DNA from: Suilimivivens aceti
Lineage (GTDB): Bacteria; Bacillota; Clostridia; Lachnospirales; Lachnospiraceae
DNA length: 64,000 bases
Assembly: GCF_025567405.1 (NCBI RefSeq)
Contig: NZ_JAOQKJ010000001.1
Location: 62,001 to 126,000, forward strand
Direction: 5' to 3'
Shown: positions 7,755 through 16,975 of the stretch, piece by piece
How the letters are laid out: every line of letters begins with the position of its first letter
How positions within the stretch are numbered: the stretch's first letter is position 1
The notes under the pieces: model-generated
Database searches by the model: none
Told to the model about the DNA's origin: nothing
What the model saw: the letters and a program-made list of their open reading frames with translations, nothing else
Position numbers and translations under genes: made by a program

Positions 7755-8672
7755 CTAAAACAGGAGCAGCGATACCACAGGCATGGTAATGACTGACAAA
7801 AGCGTCGTCAGTGTCACACCTCTTGATGCTGTCTCATAATCTCCGTCATACTCCTGTGCCAGCATGGCAGTCATGCTTCCTACCGGCGTTGCCAGCATGA
7901 TCATAAATACACCGCAGATCACCTCATTTGTCACTACCTGCCGGATCAGAAGCATACCAAAAACCGGTATCAGAAGCAGCTTGATCAGTGAAAAGAGTAA
8001 CAGCCTCACATCCGTAAACAGCTCCCTCAGACTAATGCTTGTCATGGAAGCGCCAATGACCATCATACTTAAAGGTGCAGTCAGATTTCCAAGATAACTC
8101 AGCGTATCTGTGAGAAATCCCGGTACCCGGATCTGCCAGAGATACAGGATCAGTGAAATAATACTGGTGATCACCCCGATATTCAGGACTTCCTTCAGCG
8201 AAAGCTTTTTCTTTTCCGCACCATTCTCCTTTTTCCGCAGTGCAGAGACACCAAAGGTATAGATCAATATATTAAAAGGGATGCTGTACAGTGCTCCATA
8301 AAGAACGGCGCTGCTTCCATACAGGGCTGCGATTATGGGATACCCCATAAAGCCTATATTTGAAAATACCGTCATGGCCTGATAAACACCCCTGCTCTTT
8401 GGATCTACACGCAGCAATGCCGGCAGCAGATAAGCCAGCAGCAAAAGTACCGCATAGATCGCAAGGATTACTACTGTCAGTGAAAGCAGCTCCCTGCCTT
8501 CCATTCTTTCGTCACTGATCCCACTGACAAGGATCATCGCCGGATTGGCGATATTCACAACGATCGCCGACAGCCTTTTGGAGGTTTCCTCTGTGATCAT
8601 TCCGATCTTACTTCCCACAAAGCCGACACTCATAAGCAGAAACATGATAATCATTTGTTGTAAAAGCAGCAT
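7755..8672 (-). CDS. AEC family transporter (auxin efflux carrier-like)
   Basis: 305 residues with about ten hydrophobic helices arranged as two similar halves. MLLLQQMIIMFLLMSVGFVG opens the first, and the second contains SMMVIGASMTSISLRELFTD, a pattern typical of the AEC/membrane-transport family in bacteria. Members carry malate, malonate or other organic acids or amino acids, and the substrate here cannot be told. It lies upstream of pepT in the same direction with a 75-base gap and may or may not be co-transcribed. Start ATG at 8672 with AAAGGACAG upstream. Confidence 0.85.
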   Translation of the reverse strand: MLLLQQMIIMFLLMSVGFVGSKIGMITEETSKRLSAIVVNIANPAMILVSGISDERMEGRELLSLTVVILAIYAVLLLLAYLLPALLRVDPKSRGVYQAMTVFSNIGFMGYPIIAALYGSSAVLYGALYSIPFNILIYTFGVSALRKKENGAEKKKLSLKEVLNIGVITSIISLILYLWQIRVPGFLTDTLSYLGNLTAPLSMMVIGASMTSISLRELFTDVRLLLFSLIKLLLIPVFGMLLIRQVVTNEVICGVFMIMLATPVGSMTAMLAQEYDGDYETASRGVTLTTLLSVITMPVVSLLLF

Positions 8673-8689
8673 AGGTTTTCTGTCCTTTC

Positions 8690-9451
8690 TTATCCGCCGT
8701 AAATCTGTATCAATGCATTCAGCTTCCCCTTTTTGCTTAATCCCCGGCCTCCTGCATAGATAAACCTTCCATAGCCACGTACAGAAATCTGATCTCCGTC
8801 CTTCAGCATATGACTGTTATTTTCACACTGTCTTCCATTCACGAAGATCCTCTTTTGCAGAAACAAGGCTGCACTGTCACTTCTTGATAATTTATACACC
8901 TTTGCGATCACACCGTCAATACGTTCTGATGCAATCTGTATATTGATATCCTTAAGCTCTGCCTCTCCTTCCACCGGTATCTCCTCTGTCACCTCACAGA
9001 GGACAGAGGTATGTTTTACCCTTGTCAGGTTCTCCATGATATAAGGTGCAATGATCTCTTTACAGAACAGAAATGCTTCCTTTTCCTGAAGGATAATATC
9101 CCCAAGAGTACCTCTTTCAATACCAAGGTTCATCAGTGCACCAAGAAAATCCCTGTGTGTAAGATCCTCTGCAAATTTTTTCATGAGTGGTCTTATCCTG
9201 AGACATACAATGGGAAAATCCTGTTCATAACCAAGCTCTCCCGGATTTCCAAACCGGATCATGCACCGCTCCCGCCCTTCACTGCCACCGGATACCATCT
9301 CTCCGGCAAATGACAGCTCACGCTCCATTTCGTAGTAACAGGAAAGCTCCGCAAGCGACAGAAAATCTGTAAAGGTATAACAATTTCCCCTGTACGATCT
9401 TTCTGCCAGCTCACGGAGCCTTTTTTTCATTTGTTCTTCTTCTGCATTCAT
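8690..9451 (-). CDS. YlmH-type S4 domain RNA-binding protein
   Basis: 253 residues. The N-terminal and middle parts match the YlmH family (CMIRFGNPGELGYEQDFPIV, HRDFLGALMNLGIERGTLGD, where the second is a family hallmark). The C-terminal 70 residues form an S4 RNA-binding domain (SDSAALFLQKRIFVNGR then DGDQISVRGYGRF). Bacillus YlmH (RqcP) acts with RqcH in ribosome-associated quality control. That role is inferred for this protein by family. It is separated from the cell-division cluster in which ylmH usually sits. Start ATG 9451 has only a weak ribosome site (AAGAGCGGA). Confidence 0.87.
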   Translation of the reverse strand: MNAEEEQMKKRLRELAERSYRGNCYTFTDFLSLAELSCYYEMERELSFAGEMVSGGSEGRERCMIRFGNPGELGYEQDFPIVCLRIRPLMKKFAEDLTHRDFLGALMNLGIERGTLGDIILQEKEAFLFCKEIIAPYIMENLTRVKHTSVLCEVTEEIPVEGEAELKDINIQIASERIDGVIAKVYKLSRSDSAALFLQKRIFVNGRQCENNSHMLKDGDQISVRGYGRFIYAGGRGLSKKGKLNALIQIYGG

Positions 9452-9507
9452 TCCGCTCTTCTGTGCAGCCTTCCAAAATATGCACAGCCCTTCTCCCCTT
9501 CCGGGGA

Positions 9508-10860
9508 CTACACTTTCAGGATCTTATGCAGCCTCTTCATCACATGGAAATATGCCGGAAACAGAAACAGATCAGCAAGGATCCAGGCCAGCGGGCTTGC
9601 AAAGCAGGCTCCGGTATACCCAAACACAGGTACCAGAAAAACACCCCCCAGCGTCCTTGCTATCATTTCAAATACACCCGCCAGGATCGCAAAGGTACTG
9701 TAGCCCATTCCCTGGATCAGGAAGCGGATCACATTTACAAACGTAAGCGGAATAAAAAATGCTGAATTGATCACAAGCATCATCCGTGCATTCTGCAGAA
9801 TTTCTGTCTCCCCTGCATCCAGAAACATCAATGCAAATTTATCCCCGAAGAAATACAGGATCACAAAGGCTGCAATAGAATAAACAATTCCCAATATGCT
9901 ACAGGATAGCAGACCTTTGCCGATCCGGTCAAGCCTCTTTGCTCCCACATTCTGTCCTCCATAGGTTGACATGGTGGAGCCAAGGGCATCAAAGGGACAG
10001 CAGAAAAACAGACTTACCTTTGAGCCTGCTGTCATGGACGCTACTGCTGCCGAGCCGAGGGTATTGACCGCTGTCTGAAGAATAACAGATCCGATCGCTG
10101 TGATGGAATACTGCAGTCCCATGGGAACACCCATGCTGCATAGAATCCTCATCAGATGGGTATCCGCCTTCCATTCATCCTTCTTCACGATCAGAATGTC
10201 AAATTTATAATACATATATATCAGACACAGGATTCCTGAAATAAGCTGGGAAAGCACCGTGGCAACTGCAGCTCCCGCCACTCCCATCCGGAAGACCATG
10301 ATCAGCAGGAGGTCAAGTCCGATGTTCAAAACGGAAGAGATCACAAGAAATACCAGGGGTGTCTTACTGTCCCCGATGGAACGGATAAAGCCGGACAGCA
10401 GGTTGTATAAATAAGTGGCAGGGATCCCGATAAATACAATCAGAATATATGAATAGGCGTATTCAAGAATATCCTCCGGTGTTCTCATCAGAGTCAGGAT
10501 CTGCCTGCAGAATATCGATACCAGTACGGTCATCACAGCAGCAAATCCTATAGAAAGCCACACACTGTTCGCAATAAAACGGCGCATGGTCACATAATCC
10601 TTAGCACCAAATTTCTGGGCCACCGGGATTGCAAATCCATTACAGACACCCATGCAGAAGCCGATCACAAGAAAATTCACGGAACCGGTAGCACCTACAC
10701 CGGCAAGAGCATCAACACCAAGTGTCTTCCCAACAATAATAGTATCCACAACGCTGTAAAACTGCTGGAACAGAAAGCCGAACAACAGGGGTACTGCAAA
10801 CCCCAGAATCAGCTTCATCGGTGAACCAACTGTCATATCCTTTGCTGAACTTCCTGCCAT
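9508..10860 (-). CDS. MATE family efflux transporter
   Basis: 450 residues with twelve predicted membrane helices in two homologous halves. MKLILGFAVPLLFGFLFQQF and YSVVDTIIVGKTLGVDALAG at the N-terminus match the clostridial MATE/DinF type, and the second half repeats the pattern (GVPMGLQYSITAIGSVILQ). Such carriers export cationic drugs or metabolites using Na+ or H+ gradients. The substrate is unknown. ATG at 10860 preceded by AGGAGGAGAAG. No neighbour suggests a specific ligand. Confidence 0.9.
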   Translation of the reverse strand: MAGSSAKDMTVGSPMKLILGFAVPLLFGFLFQQFYSVVDTIIVGKTLGVDALAGVGATGSVNFLVIGFCMGVCNGFAIPVAQKFGAKDYVTMRRFIANSVWLSIGFAAVMTVLVSIFCRQILTLMRTPEDILEYAYSYILIVFIGIPATYLYNLLSGFIRSIGDSKTPLVFLVISSVLNIGLDLLLIMVFRMGVAGAAVATVLSQLISGILCLIYMYYKFDILIVKKDEWKADTHLMRILCSMGVPMGLQYSITAIGSVILQTAVNTLGSAAVASMTAGSKVSLFFCCPFDALGSTMSTYGGQNVGAKRLDRIGKGLLSCSILGIVYSIAAFVILYFFGDKFALMFLDAGETEILQNARMMLVINSAFFIPLTFVNVIRFLIQGMGYSTFAILAGVFEMIARTLGGVFLVPVFGYTGACFASPLAWILADLFLFPAYFHVMKRLHKILKV

Positions 10861-10982
10861 TTTCTTCTCCTCCTGAAATAGAAGTTTTCTCTACTGAAGC
10901 AAGTTAGAGTATACTCATCTTCCTGTCAGAAATCTAGTATATTTTCTTACAAAAAAAGTAAAAATCTCTTCTGTTATGCATC

Positions 10983-11034
10983 AAAAAACTGCCGCCCTCT
11001 CCATACAGCCTTCTGTCATGGAAAAGAGCGGCAG
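10983..11034 (-). terminator. Terminator of the sugar isomerase operon
   Basis: On the minus strand CTGCCGC pairs with GCGGCAG, with an extended imperfect stem inside (TCCAT/ATGGA), followed by six T and lying 44 bases after the isomerase stop. It isolates the sugar operon from the MATE gene. Confidence 0.8.
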
Positions 11035-11077
11035 CCTTATTTTTATTTCATCTTACCTTTTCAGTCTGTCTGATTTC

Positions 11078-12559
11078 TTATGCGAAAGGATTCTCGGAAG
11101 GATAACGAACTCCCTTCGGCTGATTATAACCGATGCTGTCAAGCTTTACACCAAGGAGCTTCAGTACCTCGAACATTGCCTTTCCGTAATGTCCAAACAT
11201 AACAGCTCCATGGTGAGGGAAATTCTTCTCAACCAGTACATGACGGTAAAATCTTCCCATTTCAGGAATAGCGAAGATACCGATACCGCCGAAGGATCTG
11301 GTCGGAACATCAAGGATCTCACCTTCTGCCACATAGGAAACCAGCTCTCCGTCTGAATTGCACTGCAGACGATAGAAGGTAATGTCAGAAGCTGCGATAT
11401 CACCCTCCAGGGTTCCTCTTGTGAAATCAGGCTCGCTTCCAGCGGGCTCAAGAAGTCTGTGCTGGATGAGCTGATATTTAACAGCTCTGGATGAGCACAT
11501 CTTGCACTCCGGTGTATTTCCGCAGTGGAAGCCCATGAAGGTATCTGTCAAAGCATAATCATACTTGCCGGCGATATCCTCGTCATAAATATACTTCGGT
11601 ACGGAGTTGTTGATATCAAGCAGTGTAACTGCATCATCAGATATGCACAGTCCGATGTATTCGCTGAGAGCACCGTAGATATCTACCTCGCAGGATACCG
11701 GAATACCACGGGATGCCAGACGGCTGTTTACATAGCAGGGCTCAAATCCAAACTGGGAAGGGAATGCAGGCCAGCACTTATCAGCAAATGCCACATACTT
11801 TCTTGCACCCTTGTGGTTCTCAGCCCAGTCAAGCAGGGTAAGCTCGAACTGTGCCATCTTGACATTGAGGTCTTCGTAGTAGCTGCCTTCTCCCATTTCC
11901 TTAGCCATGTCTGCACATACCTCAGGGATACGGGGATCATTCTCATGCTCCTTGAAGGAAACAAGCAGATCCAGTTCAGAGTTCTCTTCGATCTCTACGC
12001 CAAGCTCATATAAGCCCTTGATCGGTGCGTTGCAGGCAAAGAAGTCCTGAGGACGGGGACCAAAGGTGATGATCTTCAGATTGCGGACACCAATGACAGC
12101 ACGTGCGATCGGTACAAATTCGCCGATCATCTTTGCGATATCATCTGCGGTTCCTACAGGATATTCAGGAATATAGCCCTGCAGATGACGCATTTTCAGG
12201 TTATAGGAGCAGTTCAGCATACCACAGTAAGCATCGCCTCTTCCATTGATCATATCGCCGTCACCTTCTGCTGCTGCTACGAACATGCAGGGACCGTCAA
12301 AATTCTTTGCGATCAGTGTTTCCGGTGTTTCCGGTCCGAAATTTCCAAGGAATACTACAAGAGCATTACACTCTGCCTTCTTTACATCCTCTACTGCCTT
12401 CAGCATATCCTGCTCATTTTCCACAGTGACAGGGCACTCATATAAGTCACCCTTGTAGGCAGCCTTGATTGCTGCACGTCTCTTCTGTGATAATTCGATC
12501 GGGAAACAGTCACGGCTGACTGCCACGATACCAAGTTTTACTACCGGTAAATTGTTCAT
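11078..12559 (-). CDS. L-fucose/L-arabinose isomerase family protein
   Basis: 493 residues of the ketol-isomerase superfamily that contains L-fucose and L-arabinose isomerases. The opening LPVVKLGIVAVSRDCFPIEL, the segments VVFLGNFGPETPE and ALTDTFMGFHCGNTPECKM (a conserved metal-binding His) and the C-terminal LVEKNFPHHGAVMFGHYGKA (second His region) fit this group. The actual sugar is not clear. It is the last gene of the LacI-type regulator, xylulokinase, DUF4867 set, so a pentose or 6-deoxyhexose whose ketose is phosphorylated by a FGGY kinase is likely (inference). ATG at 12559 with GGAGGTAGG upstream. Confidence 0.85.
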   Translation of the reverse strand: MNNLPVVKLGIVAVSRDCFPIELSQKRRAAIKAAYKGDLYECPVTVENEQDMLKAVEDVKKAECNALVVFLGNFGPETPETLIAKNFDGPCMFVAAAEGDGDMINGRGDAYCGMLNCSYNLKMRHLQGYIPEYPVGTADDIAKMIGEFVPIARAVIGVRNLKIITFGPRPQDFFACNAPIKGLYELGVEIEENSELDLLVSFKEHENDPRIPEVCADMAKEMGEGSYYEDLNVKMAQFELTLLDWAENHKGARKYVAFADKCWPAFPSQFGFEPCYVNSRLASRGIPVSCEVDIYGALSEYIGLCISDDAVTLLDINNSVPKYIYDEDIAGKYDYALTDTFMGFHCGNTPECKMCSSRAVKYQLIQHRLLEPAGSEPDFTRGTLEGDIAASDITFYRLQCNSDGELVSYVAEGEILDVPTRSFGGIGIFAIPEMGRFYRHVLVEKNFPHHGAVMFGHYGKAMFEVLKLLGVKLDSIGYNQPKGVRYPSENPFA

Positions 12560-12590
12560 GATTACCTACCTCCTGTTTTCTTATATTGTT

Positions 12591-13211
12591 TTATTCATTG
12601 ATATTAAGGTTCTTTCCAACAAGTCCCATGGGACTGCCCTCCGGAAGTCCTCCTTCGGGATGGCCAAGGAGCCATTTGTTCTTTGCGGTAAGGTGTCCGT
12701 CCTCACCCTCTGTATGGGCTGCTTCCAGATCAAGGTTGGTTCCCTTCGGAAGTACTACTGTCACACGGAAGCCCTGTCCATTTACGCCGCAGGGTGCATA
12801 ATGCAGAGTGGTTGCATATACTTCTACTGCAGTTCCCGCAGGAATCAGAAATGCTTCTGCCAGAGAGGTATCATAGGTAAAGTCCTCCGTGATATCCTGC
12901 TGTCTGCCAAGGATCAGAATGGCGTCTGTCACTGCCACATTGATCTCTGAGCTTCTGTGATATTCAAAAGCATTCAGCATACAGTTGTGTCCGTTGCAGT
13001 AACCGATCTGGACCTGCAGCTCTCCGTAGGTCTTATCTGTCAGCTCCTTCATAACTGGAAGTGCCTCAAGCTTTTGATCTCCCGGTACATAGATCACATC
13101 CTCAGGACAGGGTGTTTCTTCCATGGCCTTGCAGAGCTCTGAAAAGTCGATCCCGGTAACAACTCTTCCATAGGTCTTGAATCTCTCATCTGTTACACTG
13201 TAAATCTTCAT
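12591..13211 (-). CDS. DUF4867 family protein
   Basis: 206 residues, cytoplasmic, no signal. It resembles DUF4867 proteins that lie beside fucose/arabinose-type isomerases in Clostridia. The C-terminal half (AFLIPAGTAVEVYATTLHYA, then GFRVTVVLPKG) reads as a cupin-like beta fold, and HYAPCGVNGQGF could hold a metal or sugar. A role as mutarotase or aldose-binding helper is a guess from fold and context only. Start ATG 13211 with AAGGGAGAAGGA. It sits 27 bases after xylB and 31 before the isomerase. Confidence 0.7.
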   Translation of the reverse strand: MKIYSVTDERFKTYGRVVTGIDFSELCKAMEETPCPEDVIYVPGDQKLEALPVMKELTDKTYGELQVQIGYCNGHNCMLNAFEYHRSSEINVAVTDAILILGRQQDITEDFTYDTSLAEAFLIPAGTAVEVYATTLHYAPCGVNGQGFRVTVVLPKGTNLDLEAAHTEGEDGHLTAKNKWLLGHPEGGLPEGSPMGLVGKNLNINE

Positions 13212-13238
13212 TTTCCTTCTCCCTTCTTTAGAATAAAA

Positions 13239-14708
13239 TTACTTAATGATATCAAACAGCGGCTTGCAGGCAGGATAGATCTGCCTGAACTGCTGATAAC
13301 GCTCGTCATACTTCTTTACCAGCTCTTCCTCCGGCTCTACAGTATCCACAATCCTTACGATCTTAGCGGCAGCTTCTTCCACGTTCTTATATTCCCCGCA
13401 GGCTACCGCCGCCAGCATGGCTCCGCCAAGTGCCGGTCCTTCTTCGCTTTCGATCACATCCACCTTCAGGTTCAGGATGTTGGCGATCATCTTTTTCCAG
13501 AGAGGGCTCTTCGCACCGCCGCCGCAGATCTTCGTCCGCTCAATCTTAATGCCAAGGGACTTGGCTACCTCGAAGGAATCACGAAGTGCAAAGGCTACGC
13601 CCTCCAGCACTGCCTGGGTCATATCTGCCCTGGTGGTATCCATGGTCATGCCGATAAAGGTTCCTCTGGCATTGGGGTTATTATGAGGGGAACGCTCGCC
13701 CATCAGGTAGGGCAGGAAATACACGTGATTTTCTCCAAGTACACCGATCTTCTTCTGCTCTGCGCCGTAATCGGAGGTACCGATGATCTCATCCATCCAC
13801 CATTTATTGCAGGAAGCTGCACTGAGCATACATCCCATCAGATGATAATGTCCGTCTGCATGTGCAAAGGCATGCAACGCATTGTTCTTATCTACACCAA
13901 ATTTCTCAGAAGAGATAAAGATGGTTCCGCTTGTTCCAAGGGAGATATTGCACATACCATCTCCAACAGTTCCGGTTCCTACTGCTGCTGCGGCATTGTC
14001 ACCTGCACCGGCTGCCACCTTTACTGTCTCCGGAATACCAAGCTCCCTTGCGATCTCTGGCTTTACTGTGCCTACGCATTCATAGCTTTCATAAAGCTTT
14101 GGCAGCATCTCCTCGCTGATACCACAGATCTCACACATTTCCTTTGACCAGCGGCGGTTTTTCACATCCATCAGCAGCATACCGGAAGCATCTGATACAT
14201 CCGTACAGTTCACACCGGTCAGCTTATAGGCGATATAGTCCTTGGGAAGCATGATCTTCACAATTTTTTTAAAATTCTCAGGCTCCTTATTCTTCACCCA
14301 GAGGATCTTCGGTGCCGTAAATCCGGTAAAGGAAATATTGGCTGTATACTCGGAAAGCTTTTCCTTGCCGATCACATTGTTCAGATAATCACACTCTTCA
14401 TAGGTTCTTCCGTCATTCCAGAGGATTGCGGGACGGATCACCTGATCCTCCTTATCCAGAATGACAAGTCCGTGCATCTGTCCGCCAAAGCTGATACCTG
14501 CAACCTTACTCTTATCTGCCTCTGCAATCAGCTCCTTCATGCCATCCATAACCTGCTCATACCAGTCCTCAGGCTTCTGCTCTGACCAGCCCGGATGCGG
14601 GAAATACAGGGGATATTCTCTGGATACGATCTTCTGTATCTTTCCTTCCCCGTCCATCAGAAGCAGCTTCACTGCGCTGGTTCCCAAATCAATTCCTACG
14701 TATAACAT
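13239..14708 (-). CDS. xylB: Xylulokinase (FGGY carbohydrate kinase)
   Basis: 489 residues. Phosphorylates D-xylulose, or a related ketose, on C5 with ATP. The phosphate-1 motif YVGIDLGTSAVKLLLMDGEG is at the N-terminus, AGISFGGQMHGLVILD near residue 75 and ILWNDGRTYEECDYL near 105 form the sugar site, and VAAGAGDNAAAAVGTGTV near 235 carries the catalytic Asp. C-terminal ICGGGAKSPLWKKMIANIL is the FGGY adenosine motif. Length and motifs match XylB. The partner isomerase is not a classic XylA, so the substrate may differ. ATG at 14708 with AAGGAGGAG. Confidence 0.88.
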   Translation of the reverse strand: MLYVGIDLGTSAVKLLLMDGEGKIQKIVSREYPLYFPHPGWSEQKPEDWYEQVMDGMKELIAEADKSKVAGISFGGQMHGLVILDKEDQVIRPAILWNDGRTYEECDYLNNVIGKEKLSEYTANISFTGFTAPKILWVKNKEPENFKKIVKIMLPKDYIAYKLTGVNCTDVSDASGMLLMDVKNRRWSKEMCEICGISEEMLPKLYESYECVGTVKPEIARELGIPETVKVAAGAGDNAAAAVGTGTVGDGMCNISLGTSGTIFISSEKFGVDKNNALHAFAHADGHYHLMGCMLSAASCNKWWMDEIIGTSDYGAEQKKIGVLGENHVYFLPYLMGERSPHNNPNARGTFIGMTMDTTRADMTQAVLEGVAFALRDSFEVAKSLGIKIERTKICGGGAKSPLWKKMIANILNLKVDVIESEEGPALGGAMLAAVACGEYKNVEEAAAKIVRIVDTVEPEEELVKKYDERYQQFRQIYPACKPLFDIIK

Positions 14709-14764
14709 TTCTCTCCTCCTTTTCTTCTGATACCCTTCTGTTCCATCGTTCTATATAAAAATCC

Positions 14765-15817
14765 TCAGAAATAAATGAGATTCTCTTTCATGATGATCTC
14801 CAGCTTGGCATAATGCTTCTTTTCACTCCGGACCTTGCCGTAGCACATCTCTTCAAACAGCATTCTCACTGCCCGGTATGCCTGGCTGCTCAGATCCTGA
14901 TAGATCAGTGCATCGATCGTGGAATCCTCCACACTGCCTCTGATCTCCTCAAACAGATCGAATCCAACCAGCGGAATTTTTTTCTTCTGCCGCTTCAGGA
15001 CATCTGCGATCACATCCAGCCGGTAGGTAAGATCAAAAATACCATCCGGTTTCCTATCTGGTTCTTCCTGTAAAAGCTTCTCCAGTGCTTCCTTTATCTC
15101 CCTTTCTCCGGTAAGTCCAAAGAATGGCGGCAGCATCTCCAGCTTTTCGCAGGTTTTCAGTCTGTCCTGAAACCCGGAAAGTCTGCTCAGGATATCCTGA
15201 TTTGTTTTATATTCTTCTGTCACCGGTACAAAGATTATGCCCCCCTCCGGCATCAGCTTCATCAGAAGCTCTGCCGCCAGCATGCCACTGCGGTAATAAT
15301 CCACGCCCACATAATAATTGTCCGGATGCTCCGCCACATCACGGCTGAGCAATACGATCCTGCAGTTCTCCTTTTCAAGCCTCTCCAGAATCTGGAGGAT
15401 CACTTTATGGCTGGAATAGGAAAGGATAAAGCTGTCAACGCCCTGCTGTCTCATCTCTTCTACAGCTGCAAGCTGCTCCGAAGGCTTCTCCACATCAAAT
15501 TCAGAGATCATGAGCGTCAGTCCGTCGTCTCCAAATTCCTGCAGTGCCCTCTTAAGTCCCCTGCCTACTTCCGTTGCAAAGTAATTGGCACTCTTTGACC
15601 TAAACCCCACATACCCGATCGTATAATGGCGGTTCATAGCCAGATTACGGGCATTTCTGTTCTGTACATAATGGTACTTTTCCAGCGCGTCCTGTACCAT
15701 TTTTACGGTTTCTTCGCTGACACCGTCTTTATTTCTAAGCACTTTGTATATTGTTGTGCGTGAAATACCTATTTTTTTAGATATTTCTTCTAATGTCATA
15801 CGGGAGGCTTCTTCCAT
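14765..15817 (-). CDS. LacI family transcriptional regulator
   Basis: About 350 residues. The N-terminal helix-turn-helix (MTLEEISKKIGISRTTIYKV then LRNKDGVSEETVKMVQDAL) is the LacI DNA-binding domain, followed by a periplasmic-binding-protein-like sugar sensor (YTIGYVGFRSKSANYFATEV, GIFDLTYRLDVIADVL). The start at 15817 is chosen over 15841 because AAAAGGGTG is properly spaced. It is the first gene of the operon it probably controls. A 14-bp perfect palindrome overlaps its predicted transcription start, so it is likely self-repressing, with the sugar as inducer (inference). Confidence 0.9.
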   Translation of the reverse strand: MEEASRMTLEEISKKIGISRTTIYKVLRNKDGVSEETVKMVQDALEKYHYVQNRNARNLAMNRHYTIGYVGFRSKSANYFATEVGRGLKRALQEFGDDGLTLMISEFDVEKPSEQLAAVEEMRQQGVDSFILSYSSHKVILQILERLEKENCRIVLLSRDVAEHPDNYYVGVDYYRSGMLAAELLMKLMPEGGIIFVPVTEEYKTNQDILSRLSGFQDRLKTCEKLEMLPPFFGLTGEREIKEALEKLLQEEPDRKPDGIFDLTYRLDVIADVLKRQKKKIPLVGFDLFEEIRGSVEDSTIDALIYQDLSSQAYRAVRMLFEEMCYGKVRSEKKHYAKLEIIMKENLIYF

Positions 15818-15848
15818 TTTGCACCCTTTTGCCCATTTCACTTTTCAT

Positions 15849-15862
15849 TTAACACGTGTTAA
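15849..15862. promoter_or_regulatory. LacI-type operator palindrome
   Basis: TTAACACGTGTTAA, a perfect 14-bp palindrome with the central CG typical of LacI/CcpA-family sites. It lies immediately downstream of the -10 element of the regulator promoter, where bound repressor would block initiation. Confidence 0.75.
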
Positions 15863-15866
15863 CTAT

Positions 15867-15895
15867 ATGCTATCACCAATTGGAATATGTGTCAA
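15867..15895 (-). promoter_or_regulatory. Sigma-A promoter of the lacI-xylB-isomerase operon
   Basis: Minus-strand TTGACA (15895-15890, perfect) and TAGCAT (15872-15867) with a 17-base spacer. The predicted start falls inside the palindromic operator. Confidence 0.7.
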
Positions 15896-15924
15896 CAGCT
15901 CTGAAAAATATTTTGCCACAGCAG

Positions 15925-15955
15925 AAAAAACGGACCACTGCTTTCGCAGCGGTCC
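15925..15955 (-). terminator. Terminator of the metNIQ operon
   Basis: Minus-strand stem GGACCGCTGC / GCAGTGGTCC (one G.U) with a GAAA tetraloop, followed by G and six T. It lies 40 bases after the metQ stop. Confidence 0.9.
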
Positions 15956-15994
15956 GCCTGTCATTTCAGTCTCTGTTCAGTTTTCAGCTACCGA

Positions 15995-16909
15995 TCAGCC
16001 TTCGAAAGGAACAACTGCTCCTTCATAGGTCTCTTCGATAAACTTCTTGATATCATCAGACTTAAGAACGTTAACCAGTGCCTTAACACCTTCATTGTCC
16101 TCATTGCCTTCCTTAACAACAACGACATTTACATAGGTCTGTGCTGCAAGGGAATCAGATGTCTCAGATGCCAGAGCGTCTGTCTGTGCATTCAGACCTG
16201 CATCCAGTGCATAGTTACCATTGATAACTGCGAATGCCACTTCACTAAGAACCTTGGAAACCTGTGCTGCTTCCATCTCAACGAAATTGATGTTGTGAGG
16301 ATTCTCTGCGATATCATTGATGGTTGCATCAATGCCGGCACCTTCCTTTAAGGTAATGATACCATTGTCCTGAAGGATCAGAAGGGCTCTTGCCTCATTT
16401 GTTGTATCGTTAGGGATTGCAATGTCAGCACCATCAGAGATATTGGAAAGGTCACTCTCTGTTCCTGCATAAATTCCGATAGGCTCATAATGGATCTCTC
16501 CAACGCTTACAAGGTGAGTTCCTCTCTCTTCATTGTAGCTGTTAAGATAAGGGATATGCTGGAAATAATTGCAGTCGATATCACCGGCTTCTACAACCTC
16601 ATTGGGCTGTACATAATCATCAAATACAGTTACCTGAAGATCATATCCCTGCTCTGCAAGGATGGGCTTTGCTGCCTCAAGGATTTCTGCATGGGGAACA
16701 GCTGTTGCTGCTACGGTGATCACCTGAAGGTCACCTGTCTCTGCCTGTGCATCTGTGTCTGCTGTTTCTTCTGCTGCTGCAGTTTCTTCTGCTGCGGCTT
16801 CTTCTGTGGTTGTTTCTGCTGCATCTGTCTGTGCCTCGCTGCTTCCGCAGGCTGTCAGGACTCCTGTCAGTAAAGATGCTGTCAGAATCAGTGCTAATGC
16901 TTTTTTCAT
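15995..16909 (-). CDS. metQ: Methionine ABC transporter substrate-binding lipoprotein MetQ
   Basis: Lipid-anchored methionine receptor (NlpA family), about 304 residues. The start at 16909 gives a clean signal peptide (MKKALALILTASLLTGVLT) with Cys21 in the lipobox LTAC, and AGGAGGAG is placed correctly. An acidic Ala/Glu/Thr linker precedes the binding domain, which has the NlpA hallmarks VPHAEILEAAKPILAEQGYD, VFDDYVQPNEVVEAGDIDCN and YFQHIPYLNSYNEERG. Last gene of metN-metI-metQ. Confidence 0.95.
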   Translation of the reverse strand: MKKALALILTASLLTGVLTACGSSEAQTDAAETTTEEAAAEETAAAEETADTDAQAETGDLQVITVAATAVPHAEILEAAKPILAEQGYDLQVTVFDDYVQPNEVVEAGDIDCNYFQHIPYLNSYNEERGTHLVSVGEIHYEPIGIYAGTESDLSNISDGADIAIPNDTTNEARALLILQDNGIITLKEGAGIDATINDIAENPHNINFVEMEAAQVSKVLSEVAFAVINGNYALDAGLNAQTDALASETSDSLAAQTYVNVVVVKEGNEDNEGVKALVNVLKSDDIKKFIEETYEGAVVPFEG

Positions 16910-16975
16910 AATACTCTCCTCCTGAATATAATGCATTTATGATAAACCCTTTCGGGATCTATCCTTACCTGAGAT

